56,809 bases of DNA from Planctomycetaceae bacterium (GTDB lineage: Bacteria; Planctomycetota; Planctomycetia; Pirellulales; PNKZ01): the NCBI GenBank assembly GCA_016793115.1, contig JAEUIN010000381.1, forward strand, positions 1 to 56,809. Reading direction: 5' to 3'. Position 1 is the stretch's first letter. Every line of letters begins with the position of its first letter. The position numbers and the translations under genes are program-made. Shown here in pieces: positions 17,794 to 26,905 of this stretch. The notes under the pieces were generated by a model, which saw only the letters and a list, made by a program, of their open reading frames with translations, was not told the DNA's origin and made no database searches.

Positions 17794-20043
17794 ATGGCGA
17801 TCGCGTCTCCTCCACCACCGACCCGCGACGACTCGTTCGTCTCGCTGCGCAGCACGTTGAGCGTATTGCGACGGCGCATCCGCGCGTACGTGGCGGTGGA
17901 GGGAATCGCGGCCGTGGTCGCCGTCGCCGGCTTGCTATTTTGGCTCGTGCTGGGGCTCGACCGGTTGTTCGAGCCGCGCATCGCGGTTCGTACGGCTTGG
18001 CTGGCATGCGCCGGCATCGCCGTCGCCGTGGTCTTCTATCGCCGCTTTCTGCGCCGCTTCTTCGCAAGGTTTTCCGACTCCGGATTGGCGCTGCTGTTGG
18101 AGCGGCGGTATCGAAACCTTAAGACGTCGCTGCTCACGGCCGTCGAACTTGAGCCGAGGGAACTGACGCAGCGTGGGCGGACGATGCTCGACGCCACGCG
18201 GCGGGAGGCGCACACGCGGCTCTCGCAAGTTCGGCTGGAGGAATTTTTCGATCCGCGACCGCGGCGTCAGGCTGTGGCCGCCGCCCTGCTTCTGACGGCG
18301 TCAATCGGCGTTTTTGCAGCGGCCGCGCCGACCTTGTTTCGCTTCGGCGTCGATCGCCTGCTCGGTCGGACCGACGAGCTTTGGCCTCGCCGCACGCATT
18401 TGACCGTCGAGGGTTTCGTCGACGGCGAACGCGTCGTAGCCCGCGGTTCCGATCTTGATCTCGTCGTGTTGGCCGACGCGCGGAAAGTGCTCCCGGATCG
18501 AGTCGAACTTTACTATGAATCCGAGGACGGGGCGGTCGAGAACGAAGTCATTCTCGATCGTGAAGGCGTCGCCAAGCCCGGCGTCGACGACAACCAACGC
18601 TATAAAACGCCGCTGCGGGGACTCACGTCGTCGCTCTTGCTCGACATCCGCGGCGGCGACGCTCGCCTGCGCGACTTAAAAATTCGCGTCGTCGAACGGC
18701 CGCGCGTCTCGCTTGATCTGGTCTGTAGATTTCCGCCGTACACCGGTCGAGCCGACGGCACGCTGTACCGCGTGTCGGGAATCTTGCCGCTGCCGCAAGG
18801 CACGATCGTTACCGTCGAAGCTCACGCCGATAAGCAGCTGACGCACGTCGTCGCCAAGCTTCCCGACGGTGCCGGCGGGGTGAAGGAGCAGGTCGTCGAG
18901 TTGCCTGACGGCGACGAAGAGCGGCGAAACTTCAAGGTCGAATTGGGACGGATCGATGCCGATTCGGCCGCGACGTTCCAACTCTTCGACACCGACGGCA
19001 TCGACAACACCGAACTCTTGACGTTGCAGGCCGTGCCCGACGGAGCGCCGGCGTTTCCGACCCTAGCGCGCCAAGGGGTCGACGCCTCGGTCACCGCGCA
19101 GGCTCGCCTGCCGTTCGTCGGCAAGGCGACCGACGATTACGGTCTGGCGCGGCTTTGGTTCGACGTGGCCGTCGACGGCGCCAATCCGCATTCGCGACCG
19201 TTTTCGGCAAATGCGGCCGGGCGGCGCGAAATCCAACTGTCTGAGGTAATCGAGGTGCGCGAGTTGGCCGGCGGTGAATCGGCCGAGCCGCTTAAACCGG
19301 GACGCACGTTCAATGTCACCGCGATGGCGCAAGACAATCGGAATTTGCCTGCGGCGCCCGAGGGGAATATCACCGCCGGCGACGCGTTTGCGTTCACCGT
19401 CGTGAGCGACGCCGATTTGCTGCGGTTGTTGGAAGGACGCGAGATCATGTTTCGCGAACAATTCAAAGCACTGATCGAAAAGGTGACGCGCGATCGCGAC
19501 GCTCTCGTTTCCGTCGGCTCGGCGGACGACAAGCCGGAGTCGACGGAAGAGGGAAGCGAAAACGAACTCCGCCGCGATCGCAGTTCGGTGATCGTCGACC
19601 AAGTGCGTTCGCACACCAAGGAAAACCGGGCGGAGACGACGGTCGTCGCCGGCGGGTTCCTGGGGATCGTTGAGGAATTGCTCAACAATCGAGTCGCCGA
19701 CGGTGAACGCCTTCAACGGCGCTTATCCGACGATATCGCTCTGCCGCTGAAGTTGCTGGCCGAACGCCGTTTCGCCGAATATGAAGCGAAACTGACCGAA
19801 TTAAAGCTCGCCGTCGACATGAAGACCAAAGATGCGACGCGCATCGAGTCATTGCGCCGCGAGGCGCAGCGCGAGGCCGACGCGATCTTGGTAGAAATGA
19901 ACGTCGTGCTTAACAAAATGCTGGAATTGGAATCGTTCAAAGAGGCCGTCGATCTGTTGCGTTCGATCATTGCGATGCAAAAGGAAATCGGCGAGAAGAC
20001 GAAAGCTCAGCGTCAAAGTAAGCTGCGGCTTTTGGGAGACTGA
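17794..20043 (+). CDS. DUF4175-like membrane protein of unknown function
   Basis: 749 residues. Three hydrophobic segments lie in the first 180 residues (VVAVAGLLFWLVLGL, WLACAGIAVAVVFY, AVAAALLLTASIGVFAAAA), as in the DUF4175 family often found next to MoxR/Bat clusters. A long extracytoplasmic beta-rich part follows (about 195-530). The last 200 residues are strongly helical, charged and coiled-coil-like (for example EAKLTELKLAVDMKTKDATR). Family assignment is by resemblance only. It is 37 bases after the previous gene and 3 bases before the next. Confidence 0.78.
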   Translation: MAIASPPPPTRDDSFVSLRSTLSVLRRRIRAYVAVEGIAAVVAVAGLLFWLVLGLDRLFEPRIAVRTAWLACAGIAVAVVFYRRFLRRFFARFSDSGLALLLERRYRNLKTSLLTAVELEPRELTQRGRTMLDATRREAHTRLSQVRLEEFFDPRPRRQAVAAALLLTASIGVFAAAAPTLFRFGVDRLLGRTDELWPRRTHLTVEGFVDGERVVARGSDLDLVVLADARKVLPDRVELYYESEDGAVENEVILDREGVAKPGVDDNQRYKTPLRGLTSSLLLDIRGGDARLRDLKIRVVERPRVSLDLVCRFPPYTGRADGTLYRVSGILPLPQGTIVTVEAHADKQLTHVVAKLPDGAGGVKEQVVELPDGDEERRNFKVELGRIDADSAATFQLFDTDGIDNTELLTLQAVPDGAPAFPTLARQGVDASVTAQARLPFVGKATDDYGLARLWFDVAVDGANPHSRPFSANAAGRREIQLSEVIEVRELAGGESAEPLKPGRTFNVTAMAQDNRNLPAAPEGNITAGDAFAFTVVSDADLLRLLEGREIMFREQFKALIEKVTRDRDALVSVGSADDKPESTEEGSENELRRDRSSVIVDQVRSHTKENRAETTVVAGGFLGIVEELLNNRVADGERLQRRLSDDIALPLKLLAERRFAEYEAKLTELKLAVDMKTKDATRIESLRREAQREADAILVEMNVVLNKMLELESFKEAVDLLRSIIAMQKEIGEKTKAQRQSKLRLLGD

Positions 20044-20046
20044 CTT

Positions 20047-21744
20047 ATGGCAAAAGTTCGTGGAGCGAAATGGCGCCGCGGCGCCGTGATGACGACATTC
20101 TTAGTCGCCCTTTTATCGTTCACTCCGCCGTTCGGTGAACCGGCGGTGCGGGCTCAAGCGCCCGCTCCTGACGAAGCTCCGATCGATTTGGAGTCTGAAC
20201 AGCGCAAGGTGGCGGAGAAGTTCAAACGCTTTGAGCAAGTGATCAAGCTCCTGGCCCAATTTTCCGACGAAGCCAACGAAGATCAGGCCCGCCTCTTGCG
20301 TCAGGTGTTCGCGGAAAGCCAGTCGCGCTCGATGGACGGAAAGTTCGATGAATTGGTGGCGCTGCTGCAAAACAAACAGCTGGCGCTGGCTACCGGCAAT
20401 CAGGAGCAGGTGACGAAGCAACTCGAAGAGCTGTTGGCGATGCTGCTTTCCGCCGATCGCGACAAGGAACTCAAAAGCGAGCAGGCTCGTGTGAAGGAGT
20501 TCATCAAGCAGCTCAAAGTGTTGATCAATAAACAGATCGAGTTGGAAGGCCGCACGGCCGGCGGCGATCTCCAAGCGGCGAGCCCCGAACAAGATAAACT
20601 TTCGAAAGATGCCGGCGAGCTTGCTCGCAAGATGAAGCCTCAGGATTCCGCGGGGAAAGCCGGTGAAAAACCGCAAGACGCTCGTCAAAGCGACGGCCCC
20701 AATCCCAGCGACGGAGAGCGGAAGCGAAGTGAAGGGGAGCAAGCCAAGCCGGGCGATGCGCCAAAGGCCGGAGACAAGCCGCAGAGCGGAAAGCCAAAGC
20801 AAGGAGAGTCGCAGCAAGGTGAACCGAAGAGTTCGCCGGGCCGACCGCAACAAGGGCAATCCGAGCAAGGTCGGCAGCAGCAGGGCCCGCCTCAGCAAGG
20901 CTCGCAACAGAGCGGCGGGGAGCAACAACAGTCGCCGATGCAATCGCCGCAGCAGCGAGTGGAGGAAGCTCGGCGACGGATGGAGGAGGCCCGTAAGAAG
21001 ATCGATGAGGCCCAGCGTGAAGGAGCGATGAAAGAACAGGAGGAGGCGATTCGCGAGCTTGAGCAAGCGAAAGCCGACTTGGAGGAGATTCTTCGCCAAT
21101 TGCGGGAAGAGGAGATGGCCCGCCTACTGGAAGTCTTGGAACGCCGCTTTACGGAAATGTTGCGGATGCAGGAGGCCGTGTATCGCGACACCAACGGATT
21201 GCACGGCGTGCCCGTCGCGTCGCGCGGCAAGGCGGAAGAGATTGAAGCGGGTCGGCTGAGTCGAGAGGAAGGCTTGATTCTGGTCGCGGCCGACAAGGCG
21301 CTCGGCATCCTTAAAGAGGAAGGCTCGGCGGTCGCGTTTCCGCGGACGGTCGAGCAAATGCGCGACGATATCGCCCAGATCGTCGATTTGCTGGCGGCCG
21401 TGAAAGTCGACCAGTTGACGCTTGCCGTCGAAGAAGATGTGATCGCCGCGCTCAAAGAAATGATTGAAGCGCTGCAAAAAGCGAAGAAAGACCTCAAGGA
21501 CAAGAAACAGCGGCAGTCGGGACAAAGCGGCGGGCAAGACGAGCAACCGCTCATCGATCGGATCGCCGAGTTGAAGATGATTCGGGCATTGCAGTTGCGA
21601 GTGAATCGACGGACGCGCCTGATCAATGAATCGGTCGACGTCGCAGCCGATGCCGAAGCGCTGGAGATGCTGAAGAAATTGGCGTCTACCGAACGCGACG
21701 TATTTCAGATCACTCGCGATATCGTTACGGGGAAAAACAAATGA
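20047..21744 (+). CDS. Secreted coiled-coil protein with Gln/Gly/Pro-rich linker
   Basis: 565 residues, no recognised family. A signal peptide (VMTTFLVALLSFTPPFG) ends near AVRAQA. Residues about 40-180 are helical and charged. Residues about 180-305 are low-complexity, very rich in Gln, Gly, Pro, Ser and Lys with repeated PQQG/SQQG-like units. A long coiled coil (about 305-375) and a second helical domain follow. The two folded blocks joined by a flexible, polar linker suggest an extended periplasmic tether. It overlaps the next gene by 4 bases. Confidence 0.8.
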   Translation: MAKVRGAKWRRGAVMTTFLVALLSFTPPFGEPAVRAQAPAPDEAPIDLESEQRKVAEKFKRFEQVIKLLAQFSDEANEDQARLLRQVFAESQSRSMDGKFDELVALLQNKQLALATGNQEQVTKQLEELLAMLLSADRDKELKSEQARVKEFIKQLKVLINKQIELEGRTAGGDLQAASPEQDKLSKDAGELARKMKPQDSAGKAGEKPQDARQSDGPNPSDGERKRSEGEQAKPGDAPKAGDKPQSGKPKQGESQQGEPKSSPGRPQQGQSEQGRQQQGPPQQGSQQSGGEQQQSPMQSPQQRVEEARRRMEEARKKIDEAQREGAMKEQEEAIRELEQAKADLEEILRQLREEEMARLLEVLERRFTEMLRMQEAVYRDTNGLHGVPVASRGKAEEIEAGRLSREEGLILVAADKALGILKEEGSAVAFPRTVEQMRDDIAQIVDLLAAVKVDQLTLAVEEDVIAALKEMIEALQKAKKDLKDKKQRQSGQSGGQDEQPLIDRIAELKMIRALQLRVNRRTRLINESVDVAADAEALEMLKKLASTERDVFQITRDIVTGKNK

Positions 21745-22793
21745 GCCTCGCAGCGCGGCTGTCCGTGATCGCGGTTTTGTGCGTCGTCGGTTGTTCACAC
21801 GTCGCCCGTGCGGCCAACGAGGCGCCCGGCATCGGCGAAGACGATCAAGTGAGGCGATTGGGCCGCCCGAGCGAAGCGCGCCTCCGCGAACGCATGCTGC
21901 AGTCGGCGTCGTCGTTCGCCGACGCCGATCCGTCGGCCGTCGCGGCAGTGGCCAAGGCGTGGGACGGTCCGCCGGCGGACGAGCTCGACTTGCTCGATCG
22001 GATTGCACGATCGGCCGCATTGCTCGACGACCGCGCCGCAACGCTTGTCGGCATCTGCTCAGGCCCTACGGAGCCTTGGCTCGTGCCGCCGCAAGTTTGG
22101 ATGAACGATTTGACGTTCGATCCGTGGCTGCGCGATCAATTGCGACTCTACTTCGGTCGTTGGCTCGCTCAGCGAAAAATGTACGACTCGGCGTTGCAGG
22201 TCTTGGCCGGTTTGGAGCCGGGCGACGTCGCCGACCCCGCCTCGCTGCTTTTCTATCAGGGCACTGCGTATCATCACCAGCTTCGCAAGAGGGCCGGGCT
22301 GCGAGTCCTCGATCAGCTATTGAACGACGTCCGCGACTGTCCCTCGAGATTCAAGATCGTCGCCGGGTTGATGCACGAAGACCTGAAAAAGCTCGAGGAT
22401 GATTCGCTCGACCACATCGCACGCAGAATGGACGACGTCCGTCGCAGGCTCGGCGAGGGCCGCCCGGACGAACGTACGCGGCGAATCGAAGACGGTATCA
22501 TCGCCTCGCTGGATAAGATGATTGAAGAGATGGAGAAGCAGCGGCAACAACAGCAGCAGGGCGCCGGCGGCGGGCAATCGAGCTCGCCGATGCAAGACAG
22601 CCGGATCGCCCGACAGAAGGGCCAGGGGCTGACCGATCGGAAGGACATCGGCCATAAGTCGGAGTGGGGAGATTTGCCTCCGGAAACGCGCGAGCAGATC
22701 AAGCAGCAAATCGGACGCGATCTGCCTGCGCATTACTACGACTTGATCCAGCAATACTTCAACACGCCGGCGGAAGCGGGCGAGAAGCGTTAA
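21741..22793 (+). CDS. Exported helical protein of unknown function
   Basis: 350 residues. The N-terminus (LSVIAVLCVVGCSHVARA) could be a signal peptide or a lipoprotein signal with Cys in VVGCS. The middle is helical and repeat-like (MYDSALQVLAGLEPG resembles a TPR turn). A Gln/Gly run (KQRQQQQQGAGGGQSSS) lies near residue 270, recalling the linker in the gene before it. I do not recognise the family. ATG 21741 overlaps the upstream TGA, so the two proteins are probably made in fixed ratio. Confidence 0.78.
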   Translation: MSLAARLSVIAVLCVVGCSHVARAANEAPGIGEDDQVRRLGRPSEARLRERMLQSASSFADADPSAVAAVAKAWDGPPADELDLLDRIARSAALLDDRAATLVGICSGPTEPWLVPPQVWMNDLTFDPWLRDQLRLYFGRWLAQRKMYDSALQVLAGLEPGDVADPASLLFYQGTAYHHQLRKRAGLRVLDQLLNDVRDCPSRFKIVAGLMHEDLKKLEDDSLDHIARRMDDVRRRLGEGRPDERTRRIEDGIIASLDKMIEEMEKQRQQQQQGAGGGQSSSPMQDSRIARQKGQGLTDRKDIGHKSEWGDLPPETREQIKQQIGRDLPAHYYDLIQQYFNTPAEAGEKR

Positions 22794-22839
22794 CGCGAGA
22801 ATCTCTCATGTCGACTCGAACAAGATCGGGAAATGCTCG

Positions 22840-24027
22840 ATGATTTGGAGCGCCGTCACACTCGCATTACTTGCAGGGCCGCCGCAGTTCGACGTTGCGC
22901 TGGCCGACGGCACGCGCGTTCGCGGTGCGCTTGAGTCGCTCTCCGCCGAGTCGGCCGCGGTGCTTGTCGGTTCCGACCGTCGCCTGCTCGCGACGGCGCA
23001 GCTCGTGGGCATGACGCCGGCACATGCTTCGGAGTCGTTCGTCGAAACCGCGGTTTTGTGGGTCGAACTCATCGACGGCACAAAACTTTCGGCCGTGCAA
23101 TATACGGTGGCCGCGGGGCGCGCGACGATTGACTTCGGCTCCGGAATCACGACATCGGTGCCGACTGCGGCGATACGATCCGTTCGCTTCAAGGAGCAGC
23201 CGGAGGGGATTGCGAAGCAATGGCAGACGATCCTTCAGCAAACGCCGAAGGCCGATCTCATTGTGATCCGCGAAGATACGGCGATCGACTACCTTGAAGG
23301 GCTCTTCGGCGACGTGACTCCGGAGACGGTGACGTTTGAACTCGACGGCGATAAGGTGCCCGTCAAGCGACCGAAAATCGAAGGATTGATCTATTATCAC
23401 GCCAAAAACGAATCGCTCGAACCGGCGTTTTGCGTCGTCACCGATCGGGCCGGATCCGTCTTGCAGGCGGCTGCGACGTCGCTCGTCGACGGTAAACTGC
23501 GCGTGACGACTCCGGCCGGGTGCGAACTGACGTTGCCGCTCGAACGCGTCAATGCCGTCGATTTTCCCGCACACTATCTCAGCGATATTAAGCCGGAGCA
23601 GGTCGTGTTTACTCCGCTCGTTCGCGAGCCGGCCGTCGTGGCGACTCGCGTTGCCGAACGTTACCGGCCCCGCTTCGATCGAGCGCTTGAGCCGGGGCTG
23701 CTCCGCGTCGGCGGTCGCGATTACCACAAAGGGATTGCGCTCCACAGCAAAACCGAGGTGACGTATCTCTTGCCGGAGCCGTTCGTCAAGTTTACGGCGA
23801 CCGCGGGGATCGACGATCGAATCCGACCGCACGGCGGCGTAACTCTGACCGTGCGCGGGGACGATCGTGTATTGCTGGAAAAGAATCTGACCGGAGAAGA
23901 CGCCCCGCTTCTGATTTCGCTCGACGTGAGCGGCGTAACCCGATTGAAGATCACCGTTGATTTCGGAGTCGATGGGATCGACGCGGGCGACTATCTCGAT
24001 CTTTGCGACCCGAGACTCTACAAATGA
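22840..24027 (+). CDS. NPCBM/NEW2-domain protein
   Basis: 395 residues. A short hydrophobic start (IWSAVTLALLAGPP) may serve as a signal. Residues about 20-260 contain SH3-like beta stretches (DVALADGTRVRGALESL). Residues about 270-395 fit the NPCBM/NEW2 carbohydrate-binding module: LLRVGGRDYHKGIALHSKTE, FTATAGIDDRIRPHGGVT and a final GDYLDLCDPRLYK. NPCBM modules bind sugars and occur at the cell surface or in periplasmic enzymes; none of the usual catalytic partners is visible here. It overlaps the first HtrA-like gene by 4 bases. Confidence 0.85.
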   Translation: MIWSAVTLALLAGPPQFDVALADGTRVRGALESLSAESAAVLVGSDRRLLATAQLVGMTPAHASESFVETAVLWVELIDGTKLSAVQYTVAAGRATIDFGSGITTSVPTAAIRSVRFKEQPEGIAKQWQTILQQTPKADLIVIREDTAIDYLEGLFGDVTPETVTFELDGDKVPVKRPKIEGLIYYHAKNESLEPAFCVVTDRAGSVLQAAATSLVDGKLRVTTPAGCELTLPLERVNAVDFPAHYLSDIKPEQVVFTPLVREPAVVATRVAERYRPRFDRALEPGLLRVGGRDYHKGIALHSKTEVTYLLPEPFVKFTATAGIDDRIRPHGGVTLTVRGDDRVLLEKNLTGEDAPLLISLDVSGVTRLKITVDFGVDGIDAGDYLDLCDPRLYK

Positions 24028-25847
24028 AGCGAGCGGCGTCGGTTATAACACCGTTTATCATGGCCGCCGCGATCATCGCGCCGCGTGTGGAAGCGGTCGA
24101 AATCGACGCCGCCGTCTTGGCGGCGGAGGCGGAGCGCGTCGCGGTTATGGCCGAGGCCCGCACCAAGACGGTCGCCATTTTTCCTCCCGAGGGCAACGGC
24201 GGCGGTTCCGGCGTGTTGATCACGCCCGACGGCTACGCACTCAGCAATTTTCACGTCGTCAAAGGGGCCGAAAAGCACATGAAGTGCGGGCTTTCCGACG
24301 GCAAGTCGTACGACGCCGTCGTCGTCGGCATCGATCCCGTGGGCGACGTCGCGCTGATCAAATTGTTCGGGCGCGACGACTTCCCGTCCGCGGAAATGGG
24401 CGACAGCGACGAAGTACGCGTCGGCGATTGGGTGTTCGCTTCCGGCAATCCGTTTCTCTTGGCTCACGACTTTAAGCCGACGGTCACATACGGAATCGTT
24501 TCCGGGATCCACCGTTATCAATACCCTGCGGGAACGCTGCTGGAGTACGCCGACTGCATTCAGACGGACGCCTCGATCAACCCGGGCAACTCCGGCGGCC
24601 CGCTCTTTAACGCCCAAGGGAAGCTCATCGGGATTAACGGCCGAGGCAGCTTCGAAAAGCGAGGTCGCGTCAATGTCGGCGTCGGGTACGCCATTTCCAT
24701 AAATCAGATCAAACACTTCCTCGGCTGTTTGCGGAGCGGTCGGATTGTCGATCATGCGACGCTCGGCGCCCGCGTCGCGTCCGATCAAGACGGCCGAGTC
24801 ATCGTCGCCGATGTGCTCGACGATAGCGACGCGTATCGCCGCGGGCTGCGCATCGGCGACGAAATTGTGGCTTTTGGCGGTCGGCAAGTCCGCACGGCAA
24901 ATGCTTTTAAAAACGTACTCGGAATCTTTCCGCAGGGTTATCGTGTGCCCGTCTCCTATCGTACGAAAGGGGTGACGCACCATACCTACGTACGCTTGCC
25001 GGGCGTCCACGATCTCGAAGAGCTTCTGCAAAAGACACAGGGCAAGATGGAGCCTGAGAAGGGCTTGCCGCCGGGGCCGCCAAAGCCGCGCGAGGAACCG
25101 GGGGCGCCCGGCGACAAGAAACCTGAACCGGAAAAGCCGAAGTTCAAGCTTCCATTCGGCAGCGGACATGCCGATGCGGAAAAAGCCGAAATCCCCAAGC
25201 TCGTAAAGGATGCGTTTGCCGAACGGCGCGGCTACGCCAACTACCATTTTAACGGTGTCGAGCGCAATCGGGTCTGTTTAGCGCTCGCCGCTCGATCGCA
25301 ATTGCAGGGGAACGGCGCGCCGTGGACGATCGAAGCCGATCAACTTGCCGGCACTTCAACCGGTCCCACGAGTGCGGCGACGCTGACCATCGATGATGCC
25401 CAAGTCGAGTACCGATTGCCGACCGGCGCGGCGGTGTTGCCGCTGGGCGGCTCGTTCGTCGGAGCGGCCGAACCGCAAGGTTCGGGGGGCATGCTCGCGG
25501 CGCTATCGCTATGGCGTCGATTGGTCACCGTCGGTCCGGACAAATTCGGCGACCTTCAATACGAAGGAACGTTCACCCTGCCGGAGCGGCCCGAACAATT
25601 CGACGTGCTGATCGGGCGCTACGGCGGCGTCACGTGCCGTTTCTTTATACATCCGCAGCAGGGCGATTTGGCTTCGCTGGAAGTCGCCGTCGATGATGCC
25701 GTCGATCCGTGCGAGCTTTTCTTCAGCGACTATCACGAGAACGGTGGGCGATGGCTGCCGCGCAAGATAGAAGTGCGGCACGGCGATGCCATCTATGTGG
25801 TGTTGTTGCCTAAGTCGTGGCAATTCGTCCCGAAGGAGAAGCCATGA
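24024..25847 (+). CDS. HtrA-like trypsin-fold serine protease with PDZ domain (triad intact)
   Basis: 607 residues from ATG 24024, which overlaps the upstream stop. A signal peptide (SVITPFIMAAAIIA) is followed by the S1C protease domain. The triad is complete: H77 (ALSNFHVV), D108 (VGDVALIK) and S190 (NPGNSGGPL). A PDZ domain spans about 255-345 (DAYRRGLRIGDEIVAFGG). A Pro/Lys/Glu-rich linker (about 340-385) leads to a C-terminal beta-rich domain of about 220 residues that I do not recognise. It is expected to act in the periplasm on misfolded or specific envelope proteins. It is the only member of three consecutive HtrA-like genes that should be active. Confidence 0.92.
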   Translation: MKRAASVITPFIMAAAIIAPRVEAVEIDAAVLAAEAERVAVMAEARTKTVAIFPPEGNGGGSGVLITPDGYALSNFHVVKGAEKHMKCGLSDGKSYDAVVVGIDPVGDVALIKLFGRDDFPSAEMGDSDEVRVGDWVFASGNPFLLAHDFKPTVTYGIVSGIHRYQYPAGTLLEYADCIQTDASINPGNSGGPLFNAQGKLIGINGRGSFEKRGRVNVGVGYAISINQIKHFLGCLRSGRIVDHATLGARVASDQDGRVIVADVLDDSDAYRRGLRIGDEIVAFGGRQVRTANAFKNVLGIFPQGYRVPVSYRTKGVTHHTYVRLPGVHDLEELLQKTQGKMEPEKGLPPGPPKPREEPGAPGDKKPEPEKPKFKLPFGSGHADAEKAEIPKLVKDAFAERRGYANYHFNGVERNRVCLALAARSQLQGNGAPWTIEADQLAGTSTGPTSAATLTIDDAQVEYRLPTGAAVLPLGGSFVGAAEPQGSGGMLAALSLWRRLVTVGPDKFGDLQYEGTFTLPERPEQFDVLIGRYGGVTCRFFIHPQQGDLASLEVAVDDAVDPCELFFSDYHENGGRWLPRKIEVRHGDAIYVVLLPKSWQFVPKEKP

Positions 25848-26905
25848 TCGGGTACGGCTTGCGACTGGGCGTTTTCTGGTTGGGCGTCGTCGTCCTTTGT
25901 GCGCAGAGTTCGAGCGGCGTACTCGCGGCCGGCTTGAGCGACGTATTGCAAGAAGTGCAGCCGAAAATCGTCAAGATTCATGGCGCGGGCGGCTATCGCG
26001 GACTGGAAGCCTATCAAAGCGGTTTCCTGTTTTCGGCCGAAGGTCATGTGCTGACCGTGTGGAGCTATGTTCTCGATACCGACTATATCACCGTGACGCT
26101 TAACGACGGGCGGAAATTCAACGAGGCGAAACTCATTGCCGCCGATCCGCGTTTGGAACTCGCGGTCTTGAAGATCGATGCGACCGACCTGCCGCACTTC
26201 AATTTGGCGGAGCCGGCCGAGGCCGAGCCCGGTACCCGCGTGCTCGCATTCAGCAATCTCTACGGCGTTGCCGTCGGCGACGAACAAGCGAGCGTTTTGC
26301 ACGGCATCGTGAGCGTCGTGACGAAGCTGAATGCTCGGCGCGGAGTATTTGCGACGCCGTACGACGGCCCGGCCTATATTGTCGACGCAATGACGAACAA
26401 TCCGGGCGCGGCCGGCGGCGCTCTGGTCGATTACCGCGGACGCTTGCTTGGGATGCTCGGCAAAGAATTGCGGCATGCTCAATCGAGCACTTGGCTCAAT
26501 TTCGCGATTCCCACCGCACAATTACGGGAGACGGCCGAGTCCATTCGCGCGGGAACGTACGTGCGGAAAGCTCCGGAAGAGCGTTCGGATAAGCCCGCCG
26601 ACCCGCTGAGTTTAGACTTGCTGGGGCTGATGCTCGTCCCCGACGTGCTTGCGCGGACTCCGCCCTACGTCGATGCCGTGGTTCCGGGGTCGCCCGCCGC
26701 CGCGGCGGGAATTCGCGCCGACGATTTGTTTTTGTTTGTGAACGATCATATTACCCAGTCGTGCGAAGCCGTTCGCGGTGAATTGGAATTCATCCATCGC
26801 GTCGATCCGGTGAAAATCACGTTGCTCCGTGGGCAAGAATTAATCGAAACGACCGTGCGCGCGCCGTTGAGGCCGTTAGCGACGACGCCGGAGAAGAGGC
26901 CGTGA
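25844..26905 (+). CDS. HtrA-like pseudoprotease with PDZ domain
   Basis: 353 residues from ATG 25844 (AAGGAG upstream, 4-base overlap). It has a signal peptide and a trypsin-like domain that aligns with the preceding protein, but all three catalytic positions differ: His is replaced by S74 (GHVLTVWSYV), Asp by E105 (DPRLELAVLK) and Ser by A190 (NNPGAAGGAL). The fold-determining glycines remain. A PDZ domain lies at about 250-345 (SPAAAAGIRADDLFLFVND). By sequence it cannot be a classical serine protease, so it is more likely a regulator, adaptor or decoy. It overlaps the next gene by 4 bases. Confidence 0.9.
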   Translation: MIGYGLRLGVFWLGVVVLCAQSSSGVLAAGLSDVLQEVQPKIVKIHGAGGYRGLEAYQSGFLFSAEGHVLTVWSYVLDTDYITVTLNDGRKFNEAKLIAADPRLELAVLKIDATDLPHFNLAEPAEAEPGTRVLAFSNLYGVAVGDEQASVLHGIVSVVTKLNARRGVFATPYDGPAYIVDAMTNNPGAAGGALVDYRGRLLGMLGKELRHAQSSTWLNFAIPTAQLRETAESIRAGTYVRKAPEERSDKPADPLSLDLLGLMLVPDVLARTPPYVDAVVPGSPAAAAGIRADDLFLFVNDHITQSCEAVRGELEFIHRVDPVKITLLRGQELIETTVRAPLRPLATTPEKRP

